A stretch of 64,000 nt of DNA from Brevundimonas sp. EYE_349 (GCF_023147505.1 NZ_JAHXPB010000009.1:62001-126000), one strand, 5' to 3'; counted from the first letter of the stretch, positions 8,559-18,745 are shown. The notes: generated by a model from the sequence alone, not told the origin. Numbers and translations are program-made.

Positions 8559-8962
8559 TTGGGGGAGGATGACTACAGGGAGTTCGCGCCGCCCAAGGCC
8601 CTCCGTCCCTGGCTGGAAGACGGGCGGCGCCGTGAGAGGTGGAGCCTGGATCACGACGTCCGCGCCGCGGTCGAGGCGGGAGAGGCGGAACGACGAACAC
8701 TCGTTCGGGACGCGCGCGAACGGCAGGCGCTGCAACGGCGTTTCGCGGACAGGGTCGGGGCGCCGCCGCGTCTGGTCGCGGCCGCGTCGTTTTCGAGCAG
8801 GCCGCCGACGACGACTTTCCCAAACGCCTCGTCTATGAACGGGACGGCGAGACCCTGAACGCTTGTATCGAAGGCGTGATGGACGGGCAGGAAAGGATCA
8901 TTCGATGGCGCTCCCACAAGTCGGAGTTGAACGCGCGCTGCCCAGCACCGAAAGCGGGCTGA
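8559..8962 (+). pseudogene. Decayed DUF6265-like gene remnant
   Basis: The 353 bases between DUF1178 and the acetyltransferase hold no intact gene. Bases 8783-8920, read in frame 2, encode RVVFEQAADDDFPKRLVYER and then DGETLNACIEG plus DGQERIIRW, close to the C-terminal half of DUF6265 proteins (usually FENPAHDFPQR...RDGDTL.ARIEG). Upstream bases in that frame give only low-complexity Arg/Gly sequence, and another frame from 8559 is open to 8858 without recognisable similarity. No N-terminal half or signal peptide was found in any frame, and the open frame runs into the next gene. I infer deletion and/or frameshift decay. Confidence 0.5.
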
Positions 8963-9450
8963 ACTGGCGGCCCATGCGGCCGGACGACATCCCGGCTGTG
9001 GTCGATGTGGCGCGGCTGTCGTTTCCCGATCATTTCGAGGATCGGGCCTGTTTCGAGAACCGTCTGGCGCTTTATCCGCGCGGATGTTTCGTGCTGGCGG
9101 ACGGAGACGGGCCGGCGCGCGGCTATCTGATCGCCTATCCGTGGAAGGCCGACAGCGCCCCGCCGTTGAATACGGTGATCGAGGGCCTGCCGGCCGATCC
9201 GACCCTGATCTATCTCCACGACCTGGCGCTTCATCCCGAGGCGAGGGGCGGGGGCGTCACCGGCGCCATTGTTGAACGGCTGGCAGAACAGGCGACAGAG
9301 GACGGCTGGCCCATGATCGCCCTGGTGGCGGTCAATGACGCGGTGGGCTTCTGGTCCCGGCATGGGTTCGTCGAACAGTCCGCCGAAGCCATGGCGGCCA
9401 AGCTGGCCAGCTATGGCCCGGACGCCCGCTATATGCTCAGGCCGCTTTAA
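8905..9450 (+). CDS. GNAT-family N-acetyltransferase
   Basis: A 181-residue GCN5-related acetyltransferase. Residues from about 24 (WRPMRPDDIPAVVDVARLSF) form the N-terminal part, and LALHPEARGGGVTGAIVERL is motif A with the acetyl-CoA pyrophosphate loop. FWSRHGFVEQ is the C-terminal motif. The substrate cannot be told from sequence. The ATG at 8905 is preferred over an upstream TTG because AGGA lies 8 bases before it. Its TAA overlaps the convergent stop of the UrcA gene. Confidence 0.85.
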   Translation: MALPQVGVERALPSTESGLNWRPMRPDDIPAVVDVARLSFPDHFEDRACFENRLALYPRGCFVLADGDGPARGYLIAYPWKADSAPPLNTVIEGLPADPTLIYLHDLALHPEARGGGVTGAIVERLAEQATEDGWPMIALVAVNDAVGFWSRHGFVEQSAEAMAAKLASYGPDARYMLRPL

Positions 9451-9752
9451 GGCCGGTTCAGCGCCGTCTGTCCGCCGGCGCGTACGAAGGCCAGGCGTTG
9501 GGACCGGGGTATGGCGTTGGACGCCCGGCGGCGCATTTCCCGCTCGCAAACGCGCGGGTCGCCCACGGAATCCGGCGTCAGGAAGGCGCGGTGCGCGGCG
9601 CACCAGTCGCGACTGGCGGCCTGGATGCGGCCCGCCAGGATCATCGGATCGCCTGGCCGGGCCATGTCCAGCCCGTGCGCCTCGACCCGCATGTCCGGCG
9701 CGGGGTCGCCCAGCAAGGCGCCAACCAGCATCAGTCCCAGCATCGCGGTCAT
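9447..9752 (-). CDS. UrcA family secreted protein
   Basis: A small exported protein of about 101 residues. A hydrophobic signal peptide (MTAMLGLMLVGALLG) is followed by the UrcA pattern: a beta strand, GLDMARPGDPMILAGRIQAA, then Cys residues in DWCAAH and PRVCEREM and a C-terminal Arg/Ala-rich helix. UrcA proteins are common in Sphingomonadales and Caulobacterales; no function is established. Several in-frame ATGs cluster at the start (9770, 9761, 9752); I chose 9752 because GGAG then sits 9 bases upstream, but up to eight more residues are possible. Confidence 0.72.
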   Translation of the reverse strand: MTAMLGLMLVGALLGDPAPDMRVEAHGLDMARPGDPMILAGRIQAASRDWCAAHRAFLTPDSVGDPRVCEREMRRRASNAIPRSQRLAFVRAGGQTALNRP

Positions 9753-10002
9753 CGTCGTCATCTCCTGCATCGGCACGACCTGGCTTCAGGTCCGTTGCTG
9801 GAAGGAGGCGACGTCAGACGGCGGCGGATGCGGCCAAGCGGATGAAATATCGGTAAGCTTGGAAACAACGCCGCGAACGCCCGCTCTGGCGTTTCACCGC
9901 TCTTGCCTGTAAGAGGCGCGCGAAACTTTCTCCCCCCAATGCCTGCATCCCTTGCAGCGGCGCGGATCCTCCGCGACCGAACACAGTCCGGCCGAGCCCT
10001 TC

Positions 10003-11835
10003 ATGAACCTGCGCAACGTCGCCATCATCGCCCACGTTGACCACGGCAAAACGACCCTGGTTGACCAACTCCTCGCGCAGTCCGGCGTGTTCCGAGCCAA
10101 TGAGGCGACGACCGAGCGCGCCATGGACTCCAACGATCAGGAGAAGGAACGCGGCATCACCATCCTGGCCAAGTGCACCTCGGTGCTCTGGAACGGCAAG
10201 GCCGGCGAAACCCGTATCAACATCATCGACACCCCCGGCCACGCCGACTTCGGCGGCGAGGTCGAGCGTATCCTGGGCATGGTGGACGGCTGCGTCATCC
10301 TGGTCGACGCCGAAGAGGGCGTCATGCCCCAGACCAAGTTCGTGCTGACCAAGGCCCTGAAGATGGGCCTGCGTCCGATCCTGTGCATCAACAAGGTCGA
10401 CCGCGCCCACGCCGATCCGGACCGCGTCCACAACGAGACCTTCGACCTGTTCGCCGCGATCGGCGCGACGGACGAGCAGCTGGACTTCCCGCACATCTAC
10501 GCCTCGGGCCGCAACGGCTGGGCGACGCTGGATCTGAACCAGCCCAACGACAACCTGGCCCCGTTGTTCGACCTGATCGTCGACCACGTGCCGCCGCCCG
10601 CCGTCCAGGCCAACAAGGACAAGCCGTTCCGCATGCTGGACGTGCTGATCGAAAGCGATCCCTTCCTGGGCCGCCTGCTGACCGGCCGTATCGAGAGCGG
10701 CAAGGCCGTTCCCGGCATGGCGATCCACGCCCTGGATCGCGACGGCAAGGAGATCGAGCGCGGCCGCATCACCAAGGTCCTGGCCTTCCGCGGCCTGAAG
10801 CGCCAGCCGCTGGACGAGGGTTCGGAAGCGGGCGATATCGTCGCCATCGCCGGCATGTCCAAGGCCACCGTCGCCGACACCCTGTGCGCCATGGAAGTGA
10901 CCGAGCCGCTGGACGCCCAGCCCATCGACCCGCCGACCATCTCCATGACCGTCTCGGTCAACGACAGCCCGCTGGCCGGCCGCGAAGGCGACAAGGTCCA
11001 GTCGCGCGTCATCCGCGACCGCCTGCTGAAGGAGGCCGAGGCCAATGTCGCCATCCGCGTCACCACGACCGAAGGCGGCGACGCCTATGAGGTCGCCGGC
11101 CGCGGCGAACTGCAACTGGGCGTTCTGATCGAGAACATGCGTCGCGAGGGCTTCGAGGTCTCGATCTCGCGTCCGCGCGTGGTGTTCCAGACCGGCGAGA
11201 ACGGCGAGAAGCTGGAGCCGATCGAAGACGTCATGATCGACGTGGACGACGAATTCTCTGGCATCGTCATCGAGAAGCTGTCGGCCCGTAAGGCGGAAAT
11301 GACCGACATGGGTCCGTCGGGCGCCGGCAAGACCCGCATCCAACTGAAGGCGCCGTCGCGTTCGCTGATCGGCTACCAGGGCGAGTTCCTGACCGACACG
11401 CGTGGTTCGGGCGTGCTGAACCGCGTGTTCAGCCACTACGAGCCGCACAAGGGCGCCATCGCCGGCCGTCTGAAGGGCGTGCTGATCTCGAACTCGGACG
11501 GTGAAACGGCGGCCTTCGCCCTGTGGAACCTGGAAGATCGCGGCGTCATGTTCGTCGGCGCCGGTGAAAAGACCTATCAGGGCATGATCATCGGCGAGAA
11601 CGCGCGCTGGGACGACCTGGACGTCAACCCGATCAAGGGCAAGCAACTGACCAACGTCCGCGCCGCCGGCAAGGACGAGGCCGTTCGCCTGACCCCGCCG
11701 CGCCAGATGTCCCTGGAACAGGCCATCGCCTACATCGACGACGACGAACTGGTCGAGGTGACGCCCAAGTCGATCCGCCTGCGCAAGCAGATCCTGAACC
11801 CGTCGTTCCGCAAGAAGCGCGTTCGCCCGGAATAA
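10003..11835 (+). CDS. typA: Translational GTPase TypA/BipA
   Basis: A ribosome-binding GTPase of the EF-G family, 610 residues, the usual TypA length. G1 is AHVDHGKTT near the N-terminus, the switch region [11 protein letters not shown] follows, G3 is [14 protein letters not shown] and G4 is NKVDR. The TypA-specific C-terminal domain is present ([20 protein letters not shown] and the KRVRPE tail). It acts in 50S assembly and stress-dependent translation in other bacteria. The ATG opening [12 protein letters not shown] is the family start; an upstream in-frame codon would add 17 unrelated residues. glnD follows after 43 bases. Confidence 0.96.
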   Translation: MNLRNVAIIAHVDHGKTTLVDQLLAQSGVFRANEATTERAMDSNDQEKERGITILAKCTSVLWNGKAGETRINIIDTPGHADFGGEVERILGMVDGCVILVDAEEGVMPQTKFVLTKALKMGLRPILCINKVDRAHADPDRVHNETFDLFAAIGATDEQLDFPHIYASGRNGWATLDLNQPNDNLAPLFDLIVDHVPPPAVQANKDKPFRMLDVLIESDPFLGRLLTGRIESGKAVPGMAIHALDRDGKEIERGRITKVLAFRGLKRQPLDEGSEAGDIVAIAGMSKATVADTLCAMEVTEPLDAQPIDPPTISMTVSVNDSPLAGREGDKVQSRVIRDRLLKEAEANVAIRVTTTEGGDAYEVAGRGELQLGVLIENMRREGFEVSISRPRVVFQTGENGEKLEPIEDVMIDVDDEFSGIVIEKLSARKAEMTDMGPSGAGKTRIQLKAPSRSLIGYQGEFLTDTRGSGVLNRVFSHYEPHKGAIAGRLKGVLISNSDGETAAFALWNLEDRGVMFVGAGEKTYQGMIIGENARWDDLDVNPIKGKQLTNVRAAGKDEAVRLTPPRQMSLEQAIAYIDDDELVEVTPKSIRLRKQILNPSFRKKRVRPE

Positions 11836-11878
11836 TCGCCGACTGACGCGGCGGGGGTTTGAGGCCTATATCGGCGAC

Positions 11879-14578
11879 ATGACCTCCGCTTCGCCCAGCC
11901 TGGACGACCGACTAGACGAGGCCGCCGCCGCGCAGGATCCGCGCGCGGCGGTCTCTTTCGTTCTGCGCGAGGCCTATGACGCCGCCCGCACCCGCGCCGA
12001 ACGCAAGCTGGACGCCGGACTGAAGGGGCGCGAGGTCGCCCGCCTGTACGCCTCGGCCGCCGACGAGATGCTGATCGCCCTGTGGCGGGTGGCGACCCAG
12101 GTGCTGTTTCCGGTCTCCGCGGTCGAGAGCGAACGGCTGTCGCTGGTCGCGGTGGGGGGGTACGGCCGGGGCGTGCTGGCGCCCTTTTCGGACCTGGACC
12201 TGCTGTTCCTGCGCCCGGCCAAGGCCACGCCGCGGGGCGAGAGCGTGATCGAATTCGTCCTCTACGTCCTGTGGGATCTGGGGGTGAAGGTCGGGCCGTC
12301 CGTGCGCTCGGTAGAGGAATGTCTGTCGCTGTCGCGCACCGACATGACGGTGCGGACCACCCTGCTGGAGGCGCGTCACCTGGCGGGCGATCAGCGCCTG
12401 TCCGAGCTGATGATCGGCCGGTTTCGCGACATGGTGTCCAAGTCCGACCCGCGCCCCTTCATCGCCGCCAAGCTGGAAGAACGGGCTGTGCGGCACGAGA
12501 AGGCGGGCTCAACACGTTACAAGGTCGAACCCAACGTCAAGGACGGCAAGGGGGGGCTGCGCGATCTGAACACCCTGTACTGGATCGCCCGGTCCCTGGC
12601 GCCCGAAAGCCGGCTGGGCGCGACGGTGATGGACGAGCTGTTCACCCCGCGCGAACGCCGGACCTCGGACGAGGCCTTCGACTTCCTGTGGCGCGTGCGC
12701 ATCCATCTGCATCTGATCGCGGGGCGGGCCGAAGAGAAGCTGACCTTCGACATGCAGCCCGAGGTCGCGCGGCGCATGGGCTGGCGCGGACGCGGCGACG
12801 AGCCGGCGGTGGAGCGGTTCATGCGCCGCTATTTCCTGGTGGCGCGCGACGTCGGCGCCCTGACCCGCGCCATGTCGGCCAAGCTGGAGGCGCGGCACCA
12901 GAAGACGGCGCAAGGGCTGTCGCGCCTGATGACCCCTTTTCGACCGGCGCGCCGCAAGCTGGAGATCGACGGCTTCTGGATCGACCAGGGGCGACTGTCG
13001 GTAGAGGGGTCGGAGGTGTTCGCCGCCGACCCGGTCAAGCTGCTGACCCTGTTCGCAGTCGCCGACAGGCAGGACCTGGACCTGCACCCGGACGCCTTTT
13101 CGGCGGTCACGCGGTCGCTGTCGCTAATCACGCCCCGCCTGCGGCGCGACCCTTCGGCGTCGCGGGCCTTCCTGGAGGTGCTGGCGCACGGACAGCGGCC
13201 CTACCGTGTGCTGACCATCATGAACGAGACGGGTCTGCTGGGCCGGTTTCTGCCCGAATGGGGTCGGATCGTCGGCCAGACCCAGTTCAACATGTACCAC
13301 GCCTATACGGTGGACGAGCACACGCTGCAGGCCATCGGCGTCATCAACGACATCGCGCGCGGAAAGCTGAAGACCGACCACCCGATGGCCAGCGAGATCG
13401 TGCATCTGATCTCGGACATGGAAGCCCTGATGCTGGGCATGCTGCTGCACGATGTGGGCAAGGGCGGCGAGCGCGGGCAGTTGGAGGACGGCGCCATCGC
13501 CGCGCGCCGGGCCTGCGAACGGCTGGGCGTCGATCCCCGCCGGATCGAACTGGTCGTCTGGCTGGTGCGCAGCCATCTGGCGCTCAGCGACTACGCCCAG
13601 AAGCGCGACCTCAGCGATCCCGCCACCATCCGCGCCTTCGCCGAACTGGTCGGCGATCCCGAGCGGCTGCGGATGCTGCTGGTCCTGACCGTCGCCGACA
13701 TCCGGGCGGTGGGGCCGGGGGTGTGGAACGGCTGGAAGGGTCAGCTGATGCGCACCCTCTACAATCAGGTCGCGGCCCTGTTCCGGGGCGAGGATGTGGC
13801 GCGAGAGGATCCGCTGTCGGTCCATCCGGCCCTGGTCGAACGCGCGCGCCGGACCGGGGCGGCGGCCGAGGCCGCGCCGGTCTCGCCGGTCGAGGGACTG
13901 CCGGTCCAGGCCACCGAAATCTCCATCGCCGCCGCCGATCGGCCCGGCCTGTTCGCCGACCTGGCCCAGACCATGGCCGCCCTGGGCGCCGACGTCACCG
14001 ACGCGCGCGTGGCGACCGAGGACGGGGTGGTCCTGGATGTCTTCCGGGTTCAGGACGGGGCGGGCCTGCCCTATGGCCAGGCCGAGCCGCGCCGGGTGAA
14101 AACCCTGGTCGAGGCGCTGGAGAAGGCCGCGCGCGGGGAGGGTCGGATCGGCCAGCCGCCCCAGCCGGCCGGCAACGCCCGAAAGGCCGCCTTCGAGGTT
14201 CGTCCCGTGGTCATGGTGGACCACCACGCCAGCGAACTCGCCACCGTGGTCGAGGTGTCGTGCGCCGACCGGCCGGGCCTCCTGGCCGATCTGTCGCGCG
14301 TGTTCAACGACGAGGGTCTCAGCATCCGCTCGGCCCATGTCGCCAGCTATGGCGAGCGGGCGGTGGACAGCTTCTATGTGGTGGATCGCAAGGGGCGCAA
14401 ACTGACGTCCGAACAGCGGATCGCCGAACTGCGTACGGCGCTGGAGGCGGTTCTGGACAGCCGCGCGCCTGCGCCGGCCGGGCGCAAGGTCCGTTCCGCG
14501 AGGGCCAGCGCCCGCGACGTCTCCGAACTGGGCCGGCGGGCGCGCAAGCCCGTATCGCCGGGCGAACAAGCGCGCTAA
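11879..14578 (+). CDS. glnD: PII uridylyltransferase / uridylyl-removing enzyme
   Basis: GlnD senses glutamine and uridylylates or deuridylylates PII proteins, setting nitrogen assimilation. The 899-residue protein has the nucleotidyltransferase motif GGYGRG at 93-98 with SDLDLLF after it (Asp105, Asp107), an HD hydrolase domain near residue 520 (LGMLLHDVGKGG), and two C-terminal ACT domains, each beginning with a DRPGL motif (about residues 680 and 795). All parts expected for a bifunctional enzyme are present. A short Arg-rich tail ends the protein. murJ begins 36 bases downstream. Confidence 0.96.
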   Translation: MTSASPSLDDRLDEAAAAQDPRAAVSFVLREAYDAARTRAERKLDAGLKGREVARLYASAADEMLIALWRVATQVLFPVSAVESERLSLVAVGGYGRGVLAPFSDLDLLFLRPAKATPRGESVIEFVLYVLWDLGVKVGPSVRSVEECLSLSRTDMTVRTTLLEARHLAGDQRLSELMIGRFRDMVSKSDPRPFIAAKLEERAVRHEKAGSTRYKVEPNVKDGKGGLRDLNTLYWIARSLAPESRLGATVMDELFTPRERRTSDEAFDFLWRVRIHLHLIAGRAEEKLTFDMQPEVARRMGWRGRGDEPAVERFMRRYFLVARDVGALTRAMSAKLEARHQKTAQGLSRLMTPFRPARRKLEIDGFWIDQGRLSVEGSEVFAADPVKLLTLFAVADRQDLDLHPDAFSAVTRSLSLITPRLRRDPSASRAFLEVLAHGQRPYRVLTIMNETGLLGRFLPEWGRIVGQTQFNMYHAYTVDEHTLQAIGVINDIARGKLKTDHPMASEIVHLISDMEALMLGMLLHDVGKGGERGQLEDGAIAARRACERLGVDPRRIELVVWLVRSHLALSDYAQKRDLSDPATIRAFAELVGDPERLRMLLVLTVADIRAVGPGVWNGWKGQLMRTLYNQVAALFRGEDVAREDPLSVHPALVERARRTGAAAEAAPVSPVEGLPVQATEISIAAADRPGLFADLAQTMAALGADVTDARVATEDGVVLDVFRVQDGAGLPYGQAEPRRVKTLVEALEKAARGEGRIGQPPQPAGNARKAAFEVRPVVMVDHHASELATVVEVSCADRPGLLADLSRVFNDEGLSIRSAHVASYGERAVDSFYVVDRKGRKLTSEQRIAELRTALEAVLDSRAPAPAGRKVRSARASARDVSELGRRARKPVSPGEQAR

Positions 14579-14614
14579 GCGACATTTGTCTTCCGCGCCC
14601 TGTCGAATGTCCGC

Positions 14615-16210
14615 ATGAGCCTCGCCCGCAACACCCTGGTCCAGTCCAGCCTGACGCTGGGCAGCCGAATTCTGGGCTTCGTGCGCGACATGGCCCTGGC
14701 GGCGCGGTTCGGTCAGGGGCCGATGATGGACGCCTTCACCACCGCGTTGATGCTGCCCAACATGTTCCGACGGCTGTTCGCCGAGGGCGCCTTCGCCCAG
14801 GCCTTCGTGCCGGTCTATGGCGGCGTGCGGACGCGCGAGGGCGAAGAGGCCGCCGCCGTCACCGCGTCCGAGGCGCTCAGCTTCATGCTGGCGGTGGTCG
14901 CAGGTTTCTGCATCCTGCTGCAGGTGATCATGCCATGGATCATGCCGTGGATGCTGTCGGCCTATCGGGGTCAGCCCGAGGTGCTGCGCGCGGCGGTGAT
15001 CGCGACCCAGCTGGCCATGCCCTATCTGGCCTGCATGACGGTGGCGTCGCTGCTGTCGGGCGTGCTGAACACCGGCGGTCGGTTCGCCCTGTCGGCGGCC
15101 GTTCCAGTCTTCCTGAACCTGTGCACTTTGGCCGCCCTGTTGCCGCCGATGATCCTGCCTATTCCGCAGGAGACCGTGCTGCTGATGGTGACGGCGGCGG
15201 TGACGGTGTCGGGACTGATCCAGGCCGGTCTCTTGTGGTGGGGCGTGCGGCGGCTGGGTATAAAGCTGAAGATCGGCCTGCCCCGCATCACGCCCAATGT
15301 CCGCCACACCCTGGCGCTGGCCGTGCCGGGCGCGCTGGCGGGCGGCGCGCTGCAGATCAATTCGCTGGTGTCGCAGTTTCTGACCGGATCGGACGAGGGC
15401 GCCCGTTCGGTGCTGTATAACGCCGACCGCCTGTATCAGCTGCCGCTGGGCCTGGTCGGGGTGGCCATCGGGCTGGCTCTCGTTCCCCGTCTGACGAAGG
15501 CCTTCGTTTCCGGCGATCACGAGGGCGGGCAGAAGACGCTGGACGACGGCATCAACCTAGCCATGGCCTTCACCCTGCCGGCGGCGGTCGCCCTGTTCGT
15601 CATTCCCTTCTTCATCATCGACGCCACGGTGACGCGCGGCGCCTTCACCTCGGCCGACGCCGCCCGCACAGCCGATGTGCTGCGCCAGTTCGCCTGGGGC
15701 GTGCCCGCCTTTGTGCTGGCCAAGGTCCTGACCCCGCCCTTCTTCGCGCGCCAGGACACGCGCCGGCCGATGATCTTCGCCGTGGCCAGCGTGATCGTGA
15801 CCGTCATCCTGGGGTCGGGCCTCTTCTTCTGGTTCCGCGCCCAGGGCTGGGACGGGGTGCTGGGCCTGGCCATCGCCACCAGCACCTCGGCCTGGATCAA
15901 CGTCGGCCTGCTGGGCGGGGTGCTGATCCGCGAGAACAGCTGGCGACCGTCGCCCGCCTTCCTGTCGCGTTTCGCCCGCGTAGTCGCCGCCAGCGTCATG
16001 ATGGCCGCCCTGCTGTTCGCCGCCGACGTCTTCTACCCGCAGCTCAGCCGCATCTTCCTGGCCAAGGAGATCGCGGTCCTGATCGTCTGCGGCGTGGGCG
16101 CGGGCCTTTACGGCGCCTGCCTGTTCCTGTTCCGCGCCGTCACCCTGTCGGAACTGAAGGCGACCCTGCGCCGCGAGCCGGGCGGCGGCGCAGTCTCCGG
16201 TCTGGACTGA
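14615..16210 (+). CDS. murJ: Lipid II flippase MurJ
   Basis: MurJ flips lipid-linked peptidoglycan precursor across the inner membrane. The 531-residue protein is hydrophobic throughout with about 14 predicted membrane helices. It has the family start LVQSSLTLGSRILGFVRDM and the conserved segments MLPNMFRRLFAEGAFAQAFVP and ADRLYQLPLGLVGVAIG. Essential in most rods. The order glnD-murJ-trpS recurs in Caulobacterales. A hairpin with a short T-run follows the stop. Confidence 0.95.
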   Translation: MSLARNTLVQSSLTLGSRILGFVRDMALAARFGQGPMMDAFTTALMLPNMFRRLFAEGAFAQAFVPVYGGVRTREGEEAAAVTASEALSFMLAVVAGFCILLQVIMPWIMPWMLSAYRGQPEVLRAAVIATQLAMPYLACMTVASLLSGVLNTGGRFALSAAVPVFLNLCTLAALLPPMILPIPQETVLLMVTAAVTVSGLIQAGLLWWGVRRLGIKLKIGLPRITPNVRHTLALAVPGALAGGALQINSLVSQFLTGSDEGARSVLYNADRLYQLPLGLVGVAIGLALVPRLTKAFVSGDHEGGQKTLDDGINLAMAFTLPAAVALFVIPFFIIDATVTRGAFTSADAARTADVLRQFAWGVPAFVLAKVLTPPFFARQDTRRPMIFAVASVIVTVILGSGLFFWFRAQGWDGVLGLAIATSTSAWINVGLLGGVLIRENSWRPSPAFLSRFARVVAASVMMAALLFAADVFYPQLSRIFLAKEIAVLIVCGVGAGLYGACLFLFRAVTLSELKATLRREPGGGAVSGLD

Positions 16211-16232
16211 CCGGCGCCGAACCGATAAGCGC

Positions 16233-16261
16233 GAGGCCATGATGAACTCGGGCCTCATTTT
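16233..16261 (+). terminator. Possible intrinsic terminator after murJ
   Basis: GAGGCC (16233-16238) pairs with GGCCTC (16251-16256) across a 12-base loop and is followed by ATTTT. It sits 22 bases after the murJ stop and 72 bases before trpS, the right place to end the glnD-murJ transcript. The stem is short and the loop large, so strength is doubtful. Confidence 0.4.
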
Positions 16262-16333
16262 CGACCTGCGATGGCGCGGCTGAACCGCCGTTCCCTTCGC
16301 CACGCCTGATGTTGTTTTTCCGAGATTCGATCC

Positions 16334-17383
16334 ATGACTGACCCGACCCCGGCCCCCGCCGCCCCGGCCTATACCGGCCCGCGCCGCATCCTGTCCGGCA
16401 TCCAGGCCTCCGGCGCCCTGCACCTGGGCAACTACCTCGGCGCCCTGAAGCGGTTCGTCGAGCTTCAGGACCAGGGCGCGCCGGTCTTCGTCTTCGTCGC
16501 CGACATGCACGCCATCACCGTCTGGCAGGAGCCGGAGAAGCTGGCCGCCCAGACGCGCGAGATCGCCGCCGCCTATTTGGCCTCTGGCCTTGATCCGGCC
16601 AAGTCGATCATCTTTCCGCAGTCGTCGGTGCGCGCCCACGCCGAACTGGCCTGGGTCTTCAACTGCGTCGCCCGCCTGGGCTGGCTGGACCGGATGACCC
16701 AGTTCAAGGAGAAGTCGGGCAAGCACAAGGAACGCGCCTCGGTCGGCCTCTACACCTATCCGGTGCTCCAGGCGGCCGACATCCTGCTGTACAAGGCCAC
16801 CGAAGTGCCGGTCGGCGAGGATCAGAAGCAGCATCTGGAACTGACCCGCGACATCGCCCAGAAGTTCAACAACGACTTCGGCGTGCCCGGCTTCTTCCCC
16901 GTGCCCGAACCCGTCATCCAGGGACCTGCGACGCGCGTCATGTCCCTGCGCGACGGGGCGGCGAAAATGTCCAAGTCGGACCCGTCCGACAACAGCCGCA
17001 TCAACCTGACCGACAACGCCGACACCATCGCGTCGAAAATACGTAAGGCCAAGACCGATCCGGCGCCCCTGCCGGAAACCTTGGAAGAACTGAACGACCG
17101 CCCCGAGGCCAGGAACCTGGTCGCCATCTATGCGGCGCTGTCGGGCCAGACCCGCGAACAGGTGATGGCCGAGTTCGGCGGTCAGGGCTTCGGCGCCTTC
17201 AAACCGGCGCTGGCCGATCTGGCCGTGTCGTCCCTGGCGCCCGTCACGGCGGAAATGCGCCGCCTGCTGGATGATCCGACCGAGATCGACCGGGTGCTGA
17301 AGGAGGGCGCCGAACGCGCCGCCCAGGTCGCCGACCCCGTGGTCGACGAGGTCAAGAAAATCGTCGGCTTCTGGCGCGCCTGA
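16334..17383 (+). CDS. trpS: Tryptophanyl-tRNA synthetase
   Basis: A class I aminoacyl-tRNA synthetase charging tRNA-Trp. The 349-residue protein has the HIGH-equivalent HLGN at residues 30-33, KMSKSDPSD in the second half, and the TrpRS signatures DMHAITVW and [14 protein letters not shown]. The C-terminal helical domain covers the last 100 residues. Pro/Ala-rich residues 1-15 precede the catalytic core ([11 protein letters not shown]). Length and motifs match the bacterial family. Confidence 0.97.
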   Translation: MTDPTPAPAAPAYTGPRRILSGIQASGALHLGNYLGALKRFVELQDQGAPVFVFVADMHAITVWQEPEKLAAQTREIAAAYLASGLDPAKSIIFPQSSVRAHAELAWVFNCVARLGWLDRMTQFKEKSGKHKERASVGLYTYPVLQAADILLYKATEVPVGEDQKQHLELTRDIAQKFNNDFGVPGFFPVPEPVIQGPATRVMSLRDGAAKMSKSDPSDNSRINLTDNADTIASKIRKAKTDPAPLPETLEELNDRPEARNLVAIYAALSGQTREQVMAEFGGQGFGAFKPALADLAVSSLAPVTAEMRRLLDDPTEIDRVLKEGAERAAQVADPVVDEVKKIVGFWRA

Positions 17384-17409
17384 GCTGCGCCGCCGCAGAG
17401 ACATCGGTC

Positions 17410-18102
17410 ATGAGCCATCCCCTCGACCGGGGTGTCTGGAACGCCCTGAACACCCGGCTGTCGTCCTTCGCGACGCTGGACTCCAACGCTCACGCGGCGC
17501 GCATCGACCCTGAGGTCGGGGTCTTTCTGGCCTGCGCCGAGGACACGTCCGACAGCATCGCGGCCTTGAGCGAACTGGCGCGCGCCTATCCGGGCTCGGC
17601 TTTGATCGAGGTGGAAGGCGCCGCGATCGCGGATGTTCTGCCTAGCGGGGTTGCTGTCTCCAGCCGCATCCCTCTGGTGCAGATGACGGCCCAGGCCCTG
17701 ACCGCCAGCAGCCGCTCTGTGACCTATGAAACCCTGACCGAGGCCGACGCCCCGGCCATGCTGGCGCTGGCCACCCTGACCAAGCCCGGCCCGTTCCGCT
17801 CGTCCACCCGCAAGCTGGGCCCCTTCATCGGGGTGAAGCAGGACGGTGAACTGATCGCCATGGCCGGGCGTCGTCTACGGGTCGACGGCTTCACCGAACT
17901 GAGCGGCATCTGCACCCACCCCGACCACCGGGGAAAGGGTCTGGCCGCGGCCCTGTCGCGCGCTGTGGTGGCCGAGATTCTGGCGAGCGGCGAGACCGCC
18001 TTCCTGCACGCCTTCGCCGATCATGAGGCGACCATCGCCTTCTATCGCTCGCTGGGCTTCGAGGTTCGGGCGCGGATGACCTATACGATTCTGGCGGACT
18101 GA
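17410..18102 (+). CDS. GNAT-family N-acetyltransferase, FR47-like
   Basis: A 230-residue protein whose second half is a clear GNAT domain: ETLTEADAPAMLALATLTKPGPF, then LRVDGFTELSGICTHPDHRGKGLAAAL with the RGKG acetyl-CoA loop, and FLHAFADHEATIAFYRSLGF. The N-terminal half (residues 1-100) is a less conserved second GNAT-like lobe as in FR47-type proteins. The substrate is unknown. It starts 26 bases after trpS and is followed after 12 bases by the OsmC gene, so the three may be one transcript. Confidence 0.85.
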   Translation: MSHPLDRGVWNALNTRLSSFATLDSNAHAARIDPEVGVFLACAEDTSDSIAALSELARAYPGSALIEVEGAAIADVLPSGVAVSSRIPLVQMTAQALTASSRSVTYETLTEADAPAMLALATLTKPGPFRSSTRKLGPFIGVKQDGELIAMAGRRLRVDGFTELSGICTHPDHRGKGLAAALSRAVVAEILASGETAFLHAFADHEATIAFYRSLGFEVRARMTYTILAD

Positions 18103-18114
18103 CAGGAGGACGGC

Positions 18115-18579
18115 ATGGGCGTCTATGAGGCCAAGATCATCTGGGAGCGCGGCGACCAGCCCTTCCTCGACAAACGCTACAGCCGCGCCCACACTTGGAC
18201 CTTCGACGGCGGGGCGGTGGTGCCGGGATCATCGGCGCCGTCCAGCGTGCCCCTGCCGATGTCGGACGCCTCGGCCGTCGACCCGGAGGAAGCGATGATC
18301 GCCTCCCTGTCCAGCTGCCACATGCTGTGGTTCCTGGCCTTCGCCGCCAACGCCGGCCTGGTGGTGGACGCCTATGCCGACGAAGCGTCGGGCAAGATGG
18401 GCAAGGACGACGACGGCCGCCGCTATCTGGCGGAGGTCACTCTACGCCCCTACACCAGCTTCAGCGGGCGCGAGCCGGACCAAGCCGAGATCGACGCCCT
18501 GCACCACCAGGCCCACGACCACTGCGAAATGGCCCATTCGGTGCGGGCCAGGATCAACATCGAGGCCCGGCTGGGCTAG
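18115..18579 (+). CDS. OsmC-family peroxiredoxin-like protein
   Basis: A 154-residue OsmC-family protein, expected to reduce organic peroxides with two cysteines. Cys68 lies in SLSSCHMLWFLAF and Cys137 in HDHCEMAHSV, both in the usual contexts, and DPEEAMIASL is the family motif. It belongs to the YhfA/OsmC general group rather than clear Ohr. The ATG has a strong AGGAGG site 5 bases upstream. Its stop faces a REP-like repeat and the convergent flavoprotein gene. Confidence 0.9.
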   Translation: MGVYEAKIIWERGDQPFLDKRYSRAHTWTFDGGAVVPGSSAPSSVPLPMSDASAVDPEEAMIASLSSCHMLWFLAFAANAGLVVDAYADEASGKMGKDDDGRRYLAEVTLRPYTSFSGREPDQAEIDALHHQAHDHCEMAHSVRARINIEARLG

Positions 18580-18617
18580 GTTCAATCGACATTCAGTCGG
18601 TTGAAAATCTTAGATCG

Positions 18618-18745
18618 TCATTCTGGGGCTGAACGAAGCGAAGAACCCGGAACACAGGGCTGCAGCACCTTTGCTGGGCGCATTCGACTCTGAATCGCGA
18701 GCCTCCTGGGTTCCGGGTTCGTCCTGCGGACGCCCCGGAATAACG
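18618..18745. repeat. REP-like inverted repeat element, copy A
   Basis: Two arms of about 40 bases face each other: a left arm from TCATTCTGGGG to ACCCGGAACA and a right arm from TGGGTTCCGGGTTC to GCCCCGGAATAACG. Each arm also contains a smaller hairpin (GAACGAAGCGAAGAAC; GTCCTGCGGAC). The gap between the convergent OsmC and flavoprotein genes consists almost entirely of this element. Copy B at 28025-28155 has the same arm words (TTCCGGGTTC, CCCGGAAT) and the same convergent setting. The arrangement is that of a bacterial REP/BIME; the role is inference. Confidence 0.7.

Noticed and set aside
9753..10002. Regulatory RNA in the UrcA-typA gap
   Set aside because: About 250 bases of divergent gap without a hairpin, repeat or promoter match good enough to report.
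12082..15420. 1112-residue frame across glnD and murJ
   Set aside because: Out-of-frame shadow rich in Arg, Gly and Pro; the overlapping frames encode complete GlnD and MurJ.
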